Assembly (NCBI GenBank): GCA_040507225.1
Contig: JBEVVG010000001.1
Span: 806,001-870,000, forward strand
Origin: Thiodiazotropha sp040507225
GTDB lineage: Bacteria > Pseudomonadota > Gammaproteobacteria > Chromatiales > Chromatiaceae
Length of the DNA stretch: 64,000 nt
Direction of reading: 5' to 3'
In this document: positions 9,108 to 17,956 of the stretch, in pieces
Layout of the letters: each line of letters begins with the position of its first letter
Position numbering within the stretch: the stretch's first letter is position 1
Made by a program: the position numbers and the translations under genes
The notes under the pieces: generated by a model
What the model saw: the letters and a program-made list of their open reading frames with translations, nothing else
What the model was told of the DNA's origin: nothing
Database searches by the model: none

Positions 9108-10496
9108 ATGGCGGAACGCATGACCATGACGTTCGATCTGGGCAAGCCTGGACAGGCAAGGCCGAGACCGGACCGCGCATCCCACATCCTGGTCGTGTTG
9201 GGGGATTTCCTGGGATCAGGATCAGAGCTGCCAGCCCCCGCCAGGCCCAGACGCGTAGAAATCGAAACCCTCGACACCCTGATGGCGCAGTGGCAGCCGT
9301 CCATACCAAGACCCGGATCCTCAGCGCCGTCCGCGACCAGGATAAACTTTACCCGACTCGATGATTTCCATCCCGACAACCTGGTCAGGGAACTGCCTGA
9401 GCCCGCAGCCGCTGAGGCCTCCCCGGAAAGCGCCCAACACGCCGAACCGCTCGGACTGCCCCCAACCGAATCCGATGCCACTCATGAATCGGACCAGCAG
9501 ACGCTCTCCAGACTGCTTGGCAGTCAACCCCTGGGCATGTCGGCCGCTGACGGAAGCAAAACCGGTCACAGCAGAAAACAGCAAAGCCTGATTGACTCGG
9601 TGGTGCAGAAACTCACCGAGAAAGCCGCATTGGAGGCGCCTGCCGATCAGCCCGGCAACCGCTCATCGATAGAAGACGGTTTACAGGCGGATAATCTGCG
9701 CCGCTTGCTGCAGGACCCGGGGTTACGCCGGCTTGAAGCCTGCTGGCGCAGTCTCGACTGGCTGCTGCGCAACAATCCTCTCGATACAGAATGCCCGGTT
9801 TACCTGCTCAATTTCCCCGCTGCGGGGGAAACGGCCGAGGTCGATCAGGGCGATGCGTTCGATCATGCAGTGGATGTTCTGCATCAGCAACTCTCCCACC
9901 TGGATCCATCAGAAAACCGCTTGATTCTAATATTAGACCACTGCTTCAAACCCACCGCTGAGGATATCACCCGTCTTCAACGACTCGGACTGCTCGCGCA
10001 GCAGCTCGGCGCGATGCTTGTCAGTGCAGCGGACAGCCTGTTCAGCGAGCTTCAACAGGACTCCGAGAGCGGTCAATCCTGGGCGAATATGCGAAATCAG
10101 GAGATATCAGCTCATATGATGCTCAGCCTGCCCCGGCTGCTGTTGCGCCTGCCCTATGGCAACCGTTATGAGCCGATCGAGCATTTTGCATTCGAGGAGT
10201 GGACCGGCCCGGCAGACACAGAGAAGCTCACCTGGGGTAATCCCGCCTATGCCCTGGCGCTGATTCTGTTGTGTGAATGGATGGATGACCGGAGTTTTGA
10301 GGAACGTCGCTTCTTGGACTGGCCCGCCTTTGCCTATCCGGATGGTGACGAAATGGGGTTTCAACCGGCAACAGAGTCGCTCTATACCGAACAGACGCTG
10401 CAAACACTGCTATCGCTCGGTCTGACACCCGCGATTGGCAGCCGTCGTCAGAACAGTGTGCAGTTCCCCTGGCTGCAGACCCTGAAGAACAACTGA
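9108..10496 (+). CDS. Hybrid TssB-like/TssC-like sheath protein lacking the C-terminal sheath domain
   Basis: 462 residues. Residues about 25-110 resemble TssB: HILVVLGDFLGSGSE, a VEIETLDTLMAQW strand and DDFHPDNLV, matching the order seen in the true TssB at 11863. After a variable linker, residues about 187-410 resemble TssC: LEACWRSLDWLLRNN and RLPYGNRYEPIEHFAFEE, then LTWGNPAYALA, aligning with RLPYGAKTDPVEEFDFEE and YTWSNSAYAMA of TssC here. The C-terminal TssC region that locks sheath subunits together is absent. A capping or initiating sheath subunit, or a regulator, is possible. It is the first gene of the core cluster. Confidence 0.75.
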   Translation: MAERMTMTFDLGKPGQARPRPDRASHILVVLGDFLGSGSELPAPARPRRVEIETLDTLMAQWQPSIPRPGSSAPSATRINFTRLDDFHPDNLVRELPEPAAAEASPESAQHAEPLGLPPTESDATHESDQQTLSRLLGSQPLGMSAADGSKTGHSRKQQSLIDSVVQKLTEKAALEAPADQPGNRSSIEDGLQADNLRRLLQDPGLRRLEACWRSLDWLLRNNPLDTECPVYLLNFPAAGETAEVDQGDAFDHAVDVLHQQLSHLDPSENRLILILDHCFKPTAEDITRLQRLGLLAQQLGAMLVSAADSLFSELQQDSESGQSWANMRNQEISAHMMLSLPRLLLRLPYGNRYEPIEHFAFEEWTGPADTEKLTWGNPAYALALILLCEWMDDRSFEERRFLDWPAFAYPDGDEMGFQPATESLYTEQTLQTLLSLGLTPAIGSRRQNSVQFPWLQTLKNN

Positions 10497-10692
10497 GAGG
10501 AACCCCGCAGAAATGCCTGTAATCAACCCGTTAGGTATTATTTCACTTTAACTGTCGGGCATTTGTTGTAGTATCACATATAAGCGGGCAAGGAGTTATG
10601 TGCTAAACCTTACCCAGGGTTGCAACGTCGACTTCACACAATGTCACAACGTCGCAAACCACGAACATCAGCACACTGTGAACACATAAAGC

Positions 10693-11796
10693 ATGCATCT
10701 GAATCCTCAAGCCGTTCATGGGCAGGAGTCAGAAGCACAAGACAAAGACACGGGGGATACGGGCTTGACGGGCATCATCGACATCGACCAACTGCTCAGC
10801 AGCGTTTCCGAGGAAGAGCCCTCGGGTCCCGACATGGAATACGATCCCCTGTTCGGGGAGATGGAACGGGCCGCGACCGCGAAAGAAGAGCAACAGTACG
10901 GTGATACCATCATTCCCGCCGAGGAGCCGGACTGGAAGGAACTGAAAAAGACATCCCTCAAGGTACTCGCCCAGAGCAAGGATTTGCGCGCCGCGATCCA
11001 CCTCACCCGCGCACTCATCCACACCGACGGATTCCCCGGTATCGCCGATGGCCTGTCCCTGATCAAAGGACTGCTGACTACCTACTGGGACAGTGTTCAC
11101 CCGCGACTCGACCCGGATGACAACAACGACCCGACCCTGCGCATCAACACCCTGATCAATCTGTGCGACCCGACTGACTTTCTGCTCGCCATCAACCGGG
11201 TACCGGTGGTCTCCTCCAGTGTAATGGGGCAATTCAGCTACCGGGACATGCAGATTGCCGACGGGATGATCGAGCGCTCGGAGAGCGACAACAAGGAACT
11301 CTCGGGCGAACTCATCGATGCCGCCTTTCGGGAAGCCGGTGACGAGCAAAACCAGGAGACCCTGAACCTGATCAATGCCGCGTCCCAATGCGTGACCGAG
11401 ATCGAATCCTATCTAAACGAACAGGTGGGGATGGATCAGTCTCCCGACCTGACCGCCCTGCCGAACCTGCTGAACCAGATTGCCCAGGAGACCTCCCGGC
11501 ACAGCGGAGTGGGAGTGGGCAGTGGAGAAACCGCTCAGGATGGCCAACCCCAGAACGCTGCAGGCGCAGCCGCCATGGAAGCCCCGCCTGGAACGATCAA
11601 CAGCCGGGATGATGTGGTACGTACTCTGGAGCGAATCAGCGAATACTACGCGAAGCACGAACCCTCCAGCCCGGTACCCCTGTTACTGGATCGTGCCAAG
11701 CGGCTGGTCAAGATGGACTTTCACGAAATCGTTGAGGACCTGGCGCCAGGCGGCATGTCCCATTTCGATTTCCTGTGGAAACCGGAAGACCGTTGA
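10693..11796 (+). CDS. tssA: T6SS baseplate/cap protein TssA (ImpA N-terminal domain)
   Basis: 367 residues. The ImpA-type N-terminal domain is visible in EEPSGPDMEYDPLFGEMERA, DWKELKKTSLKVLAQSKDLR and HTDGFPGIADGLSLI, followed by YWDSVHPRLDPDDNNDPTLR. TssA primes and caps sheath/tube assembly. The annotated ATG lacks a clear ribosome binding site. A TTG at 10765, preceded by GGGGGA and yielding MTGIIDIDQLL, resembles the usual short TssA N-terminus and may be the true start. The 196-base leader upstream holds AAGGAG followed by a three-codon ATG-TGC-TAA. Confidence 0.9.
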   Translation: MHLNPQAVHGQESEAQDKDTGDTGLTGIIDIDQLLSSVSEEEPSGPDMEYDPLFGEMERAATAKEEQQYGDTIIPAEEPDWKELKKTSLKVLAQSKDLRAAIHLTRALIHTDGFPGIADGLSLIKGLLTTYWDSVHPRLDPDDNNDPTLRINTLINLCDPTDFLLAINRVPVVSSSVMGQFSYRDMQIADGMIERSESDNKELSGELIDAAFREAGDEQNQETLNLINAASQCVTEIESYLNEQVGMDQSPDLTALPNLLNQIAQETSRHSGVGVGSGETAQDGQPQNAAGAAAMEAPPGTINSRDDVVRTLERISEYYAKHEPSSPVPLLLDRAKRLVKMDFHEIVEDLAPGGMSHFDFLWKPEDR

Positions 11797-11862
11797 GCAT
11801 GTCTTCAGAAACATATAACAACCGTACCGAATAAGGTATCGAGAAACCAAGAGAGGTAGACC

Positions 11863-12390
11863 GTGGCAAAAGAGAGCAGCCAAAAATTCGTAGCCAGAAA
11901 CCGGGCGCCCCGTGTTCAGATCGAATACGACGTGGAACTCTACGGGGCCGAAAAGATGATCCAGCTACCCTTCATCATGGGCGTGATGGCGGATCTATCG
12001 GGCAAGTCGGAAGAACCCCTGGCTCCCGTGGCAGACCGCAAGATGCTGGAAATCGACGTGGACAATTTCGATGAGCGACTCAAGGCGATGAAGCCCCGGG
12101 TTGCGTTTCGGGTGCCGAACACCCTCACCGGTGAAGGTAATATCAACGTGGACATCACCTTCGAGAACATGGATGACTTTTCACCCGCGGCAATCGCGAA
12201 GAAGGTCGGCGCGCTGCGCCAACTGCTCGATGCGCGGACCCAGCTGGCCAACCTGCTGACCTACATGGACGGCAAGTCCGGCGCGGAAGAACTGATCGCC
12301 AAGGCCATCAATGATCCGACCTTACTGCAGTCCCTGGCCTCCGCGCCTAAACCCGATGACGCATCGTCCGAGTCCAGTTCAGAGGAGTAA
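11863..12390 (+). CDS. tssB: T6SS contractile sheath small subunit TssB (VipA)
   Basis: 175 residues, close to the family length. Begins with GTG after GAGAGG. Diagnostic segments are RVQIEYDVELYGAEK, LPFIMGVMADLSG, ENMDDFSPAAIAKKV and the RQLLDARTQLANLLTYMDGK helix. With TssC it forms the contractile sheath around the Hcp tube in the cytoplasm; ClpV disassembles the contracted form. TssC starts 3 bases after the stop, so the two are translated as a unit. The acidic serine-rich tail (SSESSSEE) is unstructured. Confidence 0.97.
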   Translation: MAKESSQKFVARNRAPRVQIEYDVELYGAEKMIQLPFIMGVMADLSGKSEEPLAPVADRKMLEIDVDNFDERLKAMKPRVAFRVPNTLTGEGNINVDITFENMDDFSPAAIAKKVGALRQLLDARTQLANLLTYMDGKSGAEELIAKAINDPTLLQSLASAPKPDDASSESSSEE

Positions 12391-12393
12391 CCC

Positions 12394-13893
12394 ATGGCCG
12401 AAACAGAAAACCAACAAGCCACCTCAGGTGAAGCCGCTGAGGGTGTTGCGCCGGATGAATTCTCGGCACTGCTGCAGCAGGAATTCAAACCGAAAACCGA
12501 GCGCACCCGCGAGGCCGTGACCAGCGCCGTACAGACCCTGGCCGAACAGGTCCTGAAAGAGTCCAGCACGATTACCGACGACGCGGTCGAGACCATCGAA
12601 GGCATCATTGCCGAGATTGACCGCAAGCTCACTGAGCAGATCAATCTGATCCTGCATCATGATGATTTTCAGAAACTCGAAGGTACCTGGCGCGGCCTGC
12701 ACCATCTGGTGAACAACACCGAAACCGATGAGATGCTGAAGATCCGGGTGATGAACATCTCCAAGCTGGAACTCGGCAAGACCCTGAAAAAATTCAAGGG
12801 CACCGCCTGGGATCAAAGCCCGATCTTCAAGAAAGTGTACGAAGAGGAATACGGTCAGTTTGGTGGCGAACCCTATGGTTGTCTGGTCGGGGACTACCAC
12901 TTCGACAACTCCCCGATGGATGTGGAACTGCTGTCCGGCATGTCGCAGATCGCCGCAGCCGCGCATGCCCCGTTCATCGCCGGCGCCGCACCCACGGTGA
13001 TGCAGATGGACAGCTGGCAGGAACTGGCCAACCCGCGGGACCTGACCAAGATCTTCCAGACCCCGGAATACGCGGCCTGGCGTTCCCTGCGCGAATCCGA
13101 AGATTCCCGCTACATCGGTCTGGCCATGCCCCGTTTCCTGGCGCGGCTGCCCTATGGCGCCAAGACCGACCCGGTGGAGGAGTTCGATTTCGAAGAGGAC
13201 ACCGAAGGCGCACAGCACGACAAGTACACCTGGTCGAACTCCGCCTACGCCATGGCTGTGAACATCAACCGGGCGTTCAAGCTCTACGGCTGGACCACGC
13301 GGATTCGCGGTGTTGAGTCGGGCGGCGCGGTGGAGGGACTGCCGACCCATACCTTCCCCACCGATGACGGCGGGGTGGATATGAAATGTCCCACTGAGAT
13401 CGCCATCTCAGATCGACGCGAAGCAGAATTGGCAAAAAATGGTTTCATGCCCTTGCTGCATCGCAAAAACTCGGATTTTGCAGCCTTCATTGGTGCCCAA
13501 TCGCTGCAGAAACCGGCGGAATATGACGATCCGGATGCGACGGCCAATGCCAACCTGGCCGCCCGTCTGCCGTATCTGTTCGCCAGTTGCCGTTTCGCCC
13601 ATTACCTGAAGTGCATCGTTCGCGACAAGATCGGTTCCTTCAAGGAACGGGACGACATGGAGAAGTGGCTGAACAAATGGATTCAGAAGTACGTCGAGCC
13701 TAGCCCGGGTACGGCTTCTGAAGAGGACAAGGCACGCAAACCCCTGGCTGCGGCCGAGGTTACGGTTGCCGAAGTGGAAGGAAACCCGGGCTACTACACG
13801 TCGAAATTTTTCCTTCGCCCGCATTATCAATTGGAAGGATTGACGGTATCCCTGCGTCTGGTATCCAAGTTGCCGTCGGAAAAAACGGCCTGA
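12394..13893 (+). CDS. tssC: T6SS contractile sheath large subunit TssC (VipB)
   Basis: 499 residues. Typical TssC blocks are LEGTWRGLHHLVNNTETD, KKFKGTAWDQSPIFKKVYEE, EYGQFGGEPYGCLVGDY, the RLPYGAKTDPVEEF segment and the C-terminal WLNKWIQKYVEPSPGTAS, ending with FLRPHYQLEGLTVSLRLVS. The N-terminal helix is the expected ClpV/TssB contact region. GAGGAG lies before the ATG. The C-terminal blocks serve as the reference for the decayed remnant at 34088-34414 and for the hybrid gene at 9108, which lacks them. Confidence 0.97.
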   Translation: MAETENQQATSGEAAEGVAPDEFSALLQQEFKPKTERTREAVTSAVQTLAEQVLKESSTITDDAVETIEGIIAEIDRKLTEQINLILHHDDFQKLEGTWRGLHHLVNNTETDEMLKIRVMNISKLELGKTLKKFKGTAWDQSPIFKKVYEEEYGQFGGEPYGCLVGDYHFDNSPMDVELLSGMSQIAAAAHAPFIAGAAPTVMQMDSWQELANPRDLTKIFQTPEYAAWRSLRESEDSRYIGLAMPRFLARLPYGAKTDPVEEFDFEEDTEGAQHDKYTWSNSAYAMAVNINRAFKLYGWTTRIRGVESGGAVEGLPTHTFPTDDGGVDMKCPTEIAISDRREAELAKNGFMPLLHRKNSDFAAFIGAQSLQKPAEYDDPDATANANLAARLPYLFASCRFAHYLKCIVRDKIGSFKERDDMEKWLNKWIQKYVEPSPGTASEEDKARKPLAAAEVTVAEVEGNPGYYTSKFFLRPHYQLEGLTVSLRLVSKLPSEKTA

Positions 13894-13932
13894 TACCCGG
13901 CATATCATCACATTGTATTGGAGGATTGAACC

Positions 13933-14421
13933 ATGGCAGTTGACATGTTTATGAAAATCGAAGGCGCCGACGGCGAGAGTACGGACGATGCACACCAGAA
14001 ATGGTGCGAACTCGTCAGCTTCAGTCACGGTGTTTCACAACCCACATCCGGCGCCAGCGGCACCGGCGGACGGACCGGTGGCCGGGCCAACTTCGAACCC
14101 TTTGTCGCGGTAAAAACCATCGACAACTCCACACCGGACCTGAACATCAAGTGTGCCAAAGGTGAGCACATCCCCAAGGTCGAGGTGGAGCTCTGCCTGG
14201 CCACGGGCGACAAGCACACCTTCATGAAGTACACCATGGAGGATGTCATCGTCACCTCGGTGGTACCGGGAGGCACCGCGGGTGATGAGGTAAAACCGCT
14301 GGAAACGGTGGCTTTCGCCTACGGCAAGATCAAGTGGGAATACACCCCCATCGATCACACCGGCGCCGCAGGTTCGACCACCGACCGCACCTGGAGTCTT
14401 GAGAAGAACAAACAGGAATAG
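13933..14421 (+). CDS. hcp: T6SS tube protein Hcp (TssD), copy 1
   Basis: 162 residues of the Hcp1 family: MAVDMFMKIEGADGES, KWCELVSFSHGVSQP, a GASGTGGRTGGRANFEP loop and KIKWEYTPID near the end. Hexamer rings stack into the tube expelled by sheath contraction and also carry small effectors. GGAGG precedes the ATG. A strong terminator-like hairpin follows at 14442, which would let this abundant subunit be made from a shorter transcript than the rest of the operon. A second Hcp at 33561 differs by about 14 residues by my count. Confidence 0.97.
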   Translation: MAVDMFMKIEGADGESTDDAHQKWCELVSFSHGVSQPTSGASGTGGRTGGRANFEPFVAVKTIDNSTPDLNIKCAKGEHIPKVEVELCLATGDKHTFMKYTMEDVIVTSVVPGGTAGDEVKPLETVAFAYGKIKWEYTPIDHTGAAGSTTDRTWSLEKNKQE

Positions 14422-14441
14422 TTGCGGGTCACCCCTGAAAA

Positions 14442-14485
14442 CCGGCTTGCCTTCCCCTGTTCGGGGGACAGGCAGGCCGGATTTT
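14442..14485 (+). terminator. Stem-loop with T-run after hcp
   Basis: CCGGCTTGCCT pairs with AGGCAGGCCGG around an inner CCCC/GGGG stem with a GTTCG turn, and ATTTT follows at once. This is a good intrinsic terminator 20 bases after the hcp stop. As the same-strand genes continue downstream, it probably works as a partial terminator or a stabilising 3' end for hcp mRNA. Confidence 0.75.
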
Positions 14486-14660
14486 GTGCGTGAACCCGGA
14501 GGACACGCGTCGTCTGAGCGGAGCCCCGCGAGCAGGAAGTTCGCGGTGACCGTGTGGCAGGCATCAGCCAAGCCCGTCGACGAAACCGCAGGGGTACGTT
14601 GAGTACCGGGAGATACGCAGAACCGTTACACTGTTCAATCCTCGATTCGGTTCCGCTTGC

Positions 14661-14685
14661 CTGCCGGGTCATACAGACCCGGCAG
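14661..14685. other. Perfect 10-bp inverted repeat upstream of tagJ
   Basis: CTGCCGGGTC and GACCCGGCAG flank a 5-base loop (ATACA). The stem is perfect and GC-rich but has no T-run, so it is not a standard terminator. It ends about 32 bases before the tagJ ATG. It could protect a processed tagJ-onward transcript or act as a protein-binding palindrome. Confidence 0.5.
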
Positions 14686-14717
14686 GTATTGCGGACCCGA
14701 CAACCAGGCAGAGACAA

Positions 14718-15527
14718 ATGCAAGCGGAAGAACTATTACAACAAGGTGAACTGGAAGCCGCTCTGGATGCCTTGCAACAAACCATTAGAAAAGAACCCTC
14801 GAACGCAAAATGGCGGACATTTTTGTTCCAGTTGTTGTGCATTACCGGTGACTGGGAAAGGGCGCTGAATCAACTCAAGGTTTCCGCGGACCTGGACTCA
14901 CTCGGCATACCCATGGCCCAGACCTACCATGAGGCGATCCGCTGTGAACTGTTGCGCAAAGAGGTATTCAACGGCCAGCATTCTCCGTTGATTTTCGGCG
15001 ACCCGTCCCAGTGGGCCGCGTTACTGGTCGAGGCTTTGCGACTCACCGCTCAGGGAGAGTACGCACAGGCTGACCAATTGCGCCAGCAGGCCTTCGACCA
15101 AGCCCCCGTCACCTCAGGCCAGATCGACGGACAGCCCTTCGAATGGATCGCGGATGCCGATCCGCGCATCGGGCCTGTCCTCGAGGCCATCGTCAACGGC
15201 CGTTACTACTGGATTCCGGTGCAACGTCTCAAACAGGTGACCATCGATGCTCCGGAGGACCTGCGTGACCTGGTATGGGTTCCCGCTCACCTGACCTTTG
15301 AAAACGAAGGAGAGGCAGTTGCCCTGCTCCCAGCCAGGTATCCGGGCACAGAAACGGTTCAGGACAACACCTTGAAGCTGGCGAGAAAGACCGAATGGCA
15401 ACAACTCCACGAAGAACTGTATATCGGGCTGGGGCAGCGGATGCTGGCCACAGATCAGGATGAGTTCCCACTGCTCGGGATTCGTCAGATCCAATTTAAC
15501 TCTGACGCGGGCACGGTAACAGAATGA
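14718..15527 (+). CDS. tagJ: T6SS accessory protein TagJ (ImpE/SciE family)
   Basis: 269 residues. The tetratricopeptide-like N-terminus (AEELLQQGELEAALDALQQ, then AKWRTFLFQLLCITGDWERA) is followed by the ImpE domain with GQPFEWIADADPRIGPVLEA, GRYYWIPVQRL and DLRDLVWVPAHLTFENEGE. TagJ proteins bind the sheath and ClpV and modulate sheath recycling in some T6SSs. The gene starts after an intergenic hairpin and is followed 22 bases later by tssE. It ends with TGA before the uncertain tssE start. Confidence 0.92.
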   Translation: MQAEELLQQGELEAALDALQQTIRKEPSNAKWRTFLFQLLCITGDWERALNQLKVSADLDSLGIPMAQTYHEAIRCELLRKEVFNGQHSPLIFGDPSQWAALLVEALRLTAQGEYAQADQLRQQAFDQAPVTSGQIDGQPFEWIADADPRIGPVLEAIVNGRYYWIPVQRLKQVTIDAPEDLRDLVWVPAHLTFENEGEAVALLPARYPGTETVQDNTLKLARKTEWQQLHEELYIGLGQRMLATDQDEFPLLGIRQIQFNSDAGTVTE

Positions 15528-15549
15528 GTCCTTCGCAGCCTCAGGATTC

Positions 15550-16080
15550 ATGGGAGGGTGTGTGCCTTTGAAGGCTACCAAGCACCAGCATCTGCAACCC
15601 TCGCTGCTCGACCGGCTGACCGATGACGAACCGGGAAAGATCAAGGAATCCCAGGACACGCGTGTCATCTCCATGCGTCGCCTGCGTCAATTGGTACTGC
15701 GCGACCTCGCCTGGCTGCTCAATACCACCAACCTGGCTACCACCGAAGACCTGGAGGCCTACCCGGAAGTTGCCCGATCGGTACTCAACTACGGAATTCG
15801 CGAACTCTCAGGCCATCTGGTCTCCAGCATGGACCTGAATCATCTCGAGCGTATGGTGCGCCAGGCCGTACAGGACTTCGAACCTCGGATTCTGCCGAAT
15901 TCAGTCCGGGTCCGTACGGTGCGGGACGACGCCAAGGAAAGCCATAACCAGCTCATGTTTGAGATTGAAGGGCAACTCTGGGCCGTCCCCACCCCGACGC
16001 ACATGCTGATCAAAACACAGATCGACTTCGAAGAAGGTGGCGTATCACTTTCCGACGCCTTCAGCGCGGCTCGGGAGTAA
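15550..16080 (+). CDS. tssE: T6SS baseplate subunit TssE (gp25-like)
   Basis: Up to 176 residues of gp25-like baseplate wedge protein: QPSLLDRLTDDEP, then MRRLRQLVLRDLAWLLNTTN, VARSVLNYGIRELSGH and the C-terminal LMFEIEGQLWAVPTP. TssE initiates sheath assembly on the baseplate. The start is uncertain. ATG at 15550 has no ribosome site ahead of it, whereas GGAGGG at 15553-15558 lies 9 bases before an in-frame TTG at 15568 that gives MKATKHQHLQ, so the protein may be 170 residues. It is 4 bases upstream of tssF. Confidence 0.92.
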   Translation: MGGCVPLKATKHQHLQPSLLDRLTDDEPGKIKESQDTRVISMRRLRQLVLRDLAWLLNTTNLATTEDLEAYPEVARSVLNYGIRELSGHLVSSMDLNHLERMVRQAVQDFEPRILPNSVRVRTVRDDAKESHNQLMFEIEGQLWAVPTPTHMLIKTQIDFEEGGVSLSDAFSAARE

Positions 16081-16084
16081 CCCA

Positions 16085-17956
16085 ATGGACCCGAGACTAC
16101 TCAAATATTACAACCAGGAACTGCAATATCTGCGCGAAATGGGTGCCGAGTTCGCGCACGCCTACCCTAAGATCGCCAGCCGTCTGACCCTGGATGAATT
16201 CGAATGCGCCGACCCCTACGTGGAGCGTATGCTGGAAGGCTTCAGTTTTCTCACGGCGCGCATTCAACTCAAGCTGGATGAGGAGTTTCCCCGCTTTACC
16301 CAACACTTGATGGAGCGGGTCTACCCCCACTACCTGTCCCCCACCCCTTCCATGATGATCGTGCAGTTCCAGACTGATCTGCTCGACCCTTCCCTGGGAG
16401 ACGGATTCGAGTTGCCCCGTCATTCGACCCTGCGCAGCCGCCTCGGCAAGGGCAATCAGACCACCTGTATCTATCGTACAGCCCAGGATGTCCGGCTCTG
16501 GCCCATAACCCTCGAGAGTGTCGAATATCTGCCCAGCCCCGCCGCCATCACACTCGCGGGAATTGGCAAACAACCCGGAGCCAAAGCCGCTTTGCGGTTT
16601 CGTTTCAAGACCGCCGGAGACATACCCTTCAACCGTCTCGAGGTGGATCGCCTGCCGGTGTTTCTGAGCGGAGGAGAACCGGGCAAGCATGCTTTCGAGA
16701 TGCTCGCCGGGCATACCCTGCGCCTGGTCGGTCGCGCCCCGGATGCGGAAACCTACCGCACGACACGTCAGGCGCGACCGGTTCAGATCATGGGCTTCGA
16801 GGAACATCAAGCTTTGCTTCCTTACGGGCCTCGCTCATTTCAGGGGTATCGCTTTCTGGCGGAGTATTTCGCGCTTTCGGACCGTTTCATGTTCCTCGAG
16901 TTCGGTGATCTCCAATCACTGACCAAAGACTGTGAAGATCAACAACTGGAGCTGTTTGCACTCCTGGATTCGGCTGAGCCCAGACTCGAAGGCGCATTGA
17001 GCGAAAAGAACTTTCTGCTCTACTGCTCCCCGGCGATCAATCTGTTTCCAAAACGTGCGGATCGCATTCATATCAGTGACAGTTTTGCCGAGCACCACAT
17101 CCTGCCCGATCGCACCCGGCCCATGGACTACGAGGTCTACGAGGTAACCGGGGTAAAAGGTGTGGGCAGTAATACCGGTGAGAATCAGGTTTTTCACCCC
17201 TTCTACGCGAGTAATGACCTGATCGCCTCGGACCAGCCCCGGGCTTACTATGTGAGCCACCGGTTGCCACGCCTGCTGTCTTCGAAACAACAGCGCGAGG
17301 GCGCCCGAACGGGTTATGTGGGCAGCGAGGTTTTTCTCTCCATTGTGGATGCAGACGAGGCGCCTTATCAGAGCGACATGCGTCAACTGGCGGTGACAAC
17401 CCTGTGTACCAACCGGGATCTGCCGATGCACATCCCCCTTGGCCAGAGCGACACCAGCTTTACCCTGGACAGCAGCACTCCGGTCAACCGAATCCGCTGC
17501 ATCGGCACCCCCACCCGTCCTCGCCCCTCCACCGCTCAGGGTCAGATCAGCTGGCGTCTGATCAACCATCTGTCGCTGAATTATCTATCCCTGGCAGGCG
17601 AGGATCAGGAGCAGAGCACCGCAGCACTGAAGGATTTTCTGCAACTCTATGCCGACACCAGCGACCCGGCCCTGCGCAAGCAGGTGGATGGGGTGATCTC
17701 GATCCAGGCAAAACCGGTCAACCGGCGACTGCCGAGTCCCGGGCCCATCGCCTTTGGTCACGGCCTGGAGATCACCCTGACCCTGGATGAGTCCGCCTTC
17801 GAAGGCAGCAGCGCCTTCCTGTTTGGCGCCATGATGGAGCAATTTTTCCGCCGCTACACGGCAATCAACTCCTTTACGGAGACCGTAATCGTTACCCAAC
17901 AACGTGGAGAGATCATGCGATGGCCGGTCAGGCTGGGTCTGAGACACACGCTTTAG
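16085..17956 (+). CDS. tssF: T6SS baseplate subunit TssF
   Basis: 623 residues, full length for the family. Starts MDPRLLKYYNQELQYLREMG, the hallmark TssF N-terminus, and continues EFAHAYPKIASRL, DPYVERMLEGFSFLTARI and QHLMERVYPHYLSPTPSM. The C-terminal GAMMEQFFRRYTAINSFTET is also typical. TssF pairs with TssG in the baseplate wedge. An upstream in-frame ATG at 16037 would lie inside tssE and is rejected. The 3' end overlaps tssG by 37 bases. Confidence 0.95.
   Translation: MDPRLLKYYNQELQYLREMGAEFAHAYPKIASRLTLDEFECADPYVERMLEGFSFLTARIQLKLDEEFPRFTQHLMERVYPHYLSPTPSMMIVQFQTDLLDPSLGDGFELPRHSTLRSRLGKGNQTTCIYRTAQDVRLWPITLESVEYLPSPAAITLAGIGKQPGAKAALRFRFKTAGDIPFNRLEVDRLPVFLSGGEPGKHAFEMLAGHTLRLVGRAPDAETYRTTRQARPVQIMGFEEHQALLPYGPRSFQGYRFLAEYFALSDRFMFLEFGDLQSLTKDCEDQQLELFALLDSAEPRLEGALSEKNFLLYCSPAINLFPKRADRIHISDSFAEHHILPDRTRPMDYEVYEVTGVKGVGSNTGENQVFHPFYASNDLIASDQPRAYYVSHRLPRLLSSKQQREGARTGYVGSEVFLSIVDADEAPYQSDMRQLAVTTLCTNRDLPMHIPLGQSDTSFTLDSSTPVNRIRCIGTPTRPRPSTAQGQISWRLINHLSLNYLSLAGEDQEQSTAALKDFLQLYADTSDPALRKQVDGVISIQAKPVNRRLPSPGPIAFGHGLEITLTLDESAFEGSSAFLFGAMMEQFFRRYTAINSFTETVIVTQQRGEIMRWPVRLGLRHTL

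Noticed and set aside
10598..10606. AAGGAG followed by ATG-TGC-TAA in the tssA leader
   Set aside because: A two-residue frame cannot be supported as a gene; it could be a chance site or a start-stop element, with no further evidence.
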